A stretch of DNA of 64,000 nt from Roseiflexus castenholzii DSM 13941. GTDB lineage: Bacteria > Chloroflexota > Chloroflexia > Chloroflexales > Roseiflexaceae. The notes below the pieces were generated by a model. It had not been told where the DNA came from. It worked only from the letters and a program-made list of their open reading frames with translations, and did no database searches. Shown in pieces: positions 63,504 to 64,000 of this stretch; positions within the stretch are counted from its first letter, which is position 1; each line of letters opens with the position of its first letter. The position numbers and the translations under genes were made by a program. The stretch lies in contig NC_009767.1 of the NCBI RefSeq assembly GCF_000017805.1, forward strand, positions 1,674,001 to 1,738,000, in the 5' to 3' direction.

Positions 63504-64000
63504 ACATTCCTCCGAAACCGGTTCATCCAGCGCGCGCCGCCGCGCTGCTGAGGTTGTCGTTCCACCATCGCCTCTGCCGCACCCCGTGTTCGTCGATCGC
63601 CCCCTTGCGCGCGGTACAGCGCGGCGGCGCGCTCGCGGCAGTACTGTGCGCTCTCATCATCGCCAAGGTCTGCCAATACGCGACTGAGCGCCTCCAGACT
63701 GTGCGCCGTCGCCAGGTGCGCGCGCCCCAGGCGATCCTCGCGGATCGCCAGCGCCTGCGCCAGACAGACGCGCGCACTGCGCAGATCGCCGAGCGCTGCC
63801 AGAGTCACGCCCAGATTGTGCAGACTCTGCGCTGTCGCCGGGTCCCGTGTTCCCAGCGTGGCCTCGCGGATCGCCAACGCTTCCTGGAAGTGAAAGCGCG
63901 CCTGGGTATAACGCCCCTGCTCGAACCAGAGCGCGCCGAGGCGGGTGTGGGTCTGCGCCGTTGCAGGATGCGCGCCATGCAGTTCGGACTGCCGCCGCAG
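63500..64000 (-). CDS. tetratricopeptide repeat protein (5' end beyond window)
   Basis: The C-terminal 166 residues of a protein with kinesin-light-chain-type TPRs (TPR_10/12): 'HPATAQTHTRLGALWFEQGR', 'DPATAQSLHNLGVTLAALGD' and 'HLATAHSLEALSRVLADLGD', one every ~42 residues. Such C-terminal arrays often follow an NB-ARC-like or CHAT domain, which would lie outside. The stop overlaps the next gene by four bases. Confidence 0.85.
   Translation of the reverse strand: MRRQSELHGAHPATAQTHTRLGALWFEQGRYTQARFHFQEALAIREATLGTRDPATAQSLHNLGVTLAALGDLRSARVCLAQALAIREDRLGRAHLATAHSLEALSRVLADLGDDESAQYCRERAAALYRAQGGDRRTRGAAEAMVERQPQQRGGARWMNRFRRNV

Overview
The window looks like a chromosomal segment of a filamentous Chloroflexota bacterium, most like Roseiflexus. 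This is inferred from gene content, high GC and the families of dispersed palindromic repeats; no marker gene proves it. Most genes lie on the minus strand. I see no rRNA, tRNA, CRISPR array or photosynthesis gene.

Layout. 1-5380 holds most of a giant alpha-2-macroglobulin-like lipoprotein whose thioester motif has been lost. 5551-7291 holds a MNT/HEPN toxin-antitoxin-like pair and an F420-type oxidoreductase. The end of that oxidoreductase is copied into a tandem array (7268-8636). 8693-13600 holds an SbcD-like nuclease, a secreted protein, a baeRF3 protein and a phosphoribosyltransferase. 13.8-23.45 kb is a decayed, mobile region: a frameshifted ImmA peptidase, intact menH, an adhesin remnant, integron-type gene cassettes with a recognisable attC site, two near-identical 637-bp segments that carry a strong promoter and end exactly at integron-type core sites, type III restriction-modification debris, and a dead thiD.

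23.45-30 kb carries a KdpD-like USP domain protein and a P-type ATPase with degraded catalytic motifs, immediately behind nuoABCDE, which has a near-consensus promoter. 30-47.5 kb is a housekeeping and envelope mix: ogt, an LPxTG-like surface protein, a glycosyltransferase, an FtsB-like protein, bactofilin, trmD with a repeat-derived tail, carbonic anhydrase, bcp, two mosaic Uma2 genes, formamidase, a DAO-type oxidoreductase, pdeM, a GH127-like enzyme and a YdcF-like protein. 47.8-59.3 kb is one long minus-strand exopolysaccharide operon with a Wzz/BY-kinase, flippase, polymerase, five glycosyltransferases, an initiating sugar transferase and a NeuD-like acetyltransferase. A degenerate receiver protein lies just upstream. 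60.5-64 kb has a NarL-type two-component pair with a large hairpin in the kinase leader, then a sortase operon.

Three repeat families recur: a palindromic MITE-like element (ends ATACCAATGA/TCATTGGTAT), CGGAT/ATCCG palindrome clusters, and local tandem repeats. The most notable system is the integron-like cassette region at 17.37-22.5 kb. It has no integrase gene in the window, but shows the exact core-site complementarity expected of real cassettes.
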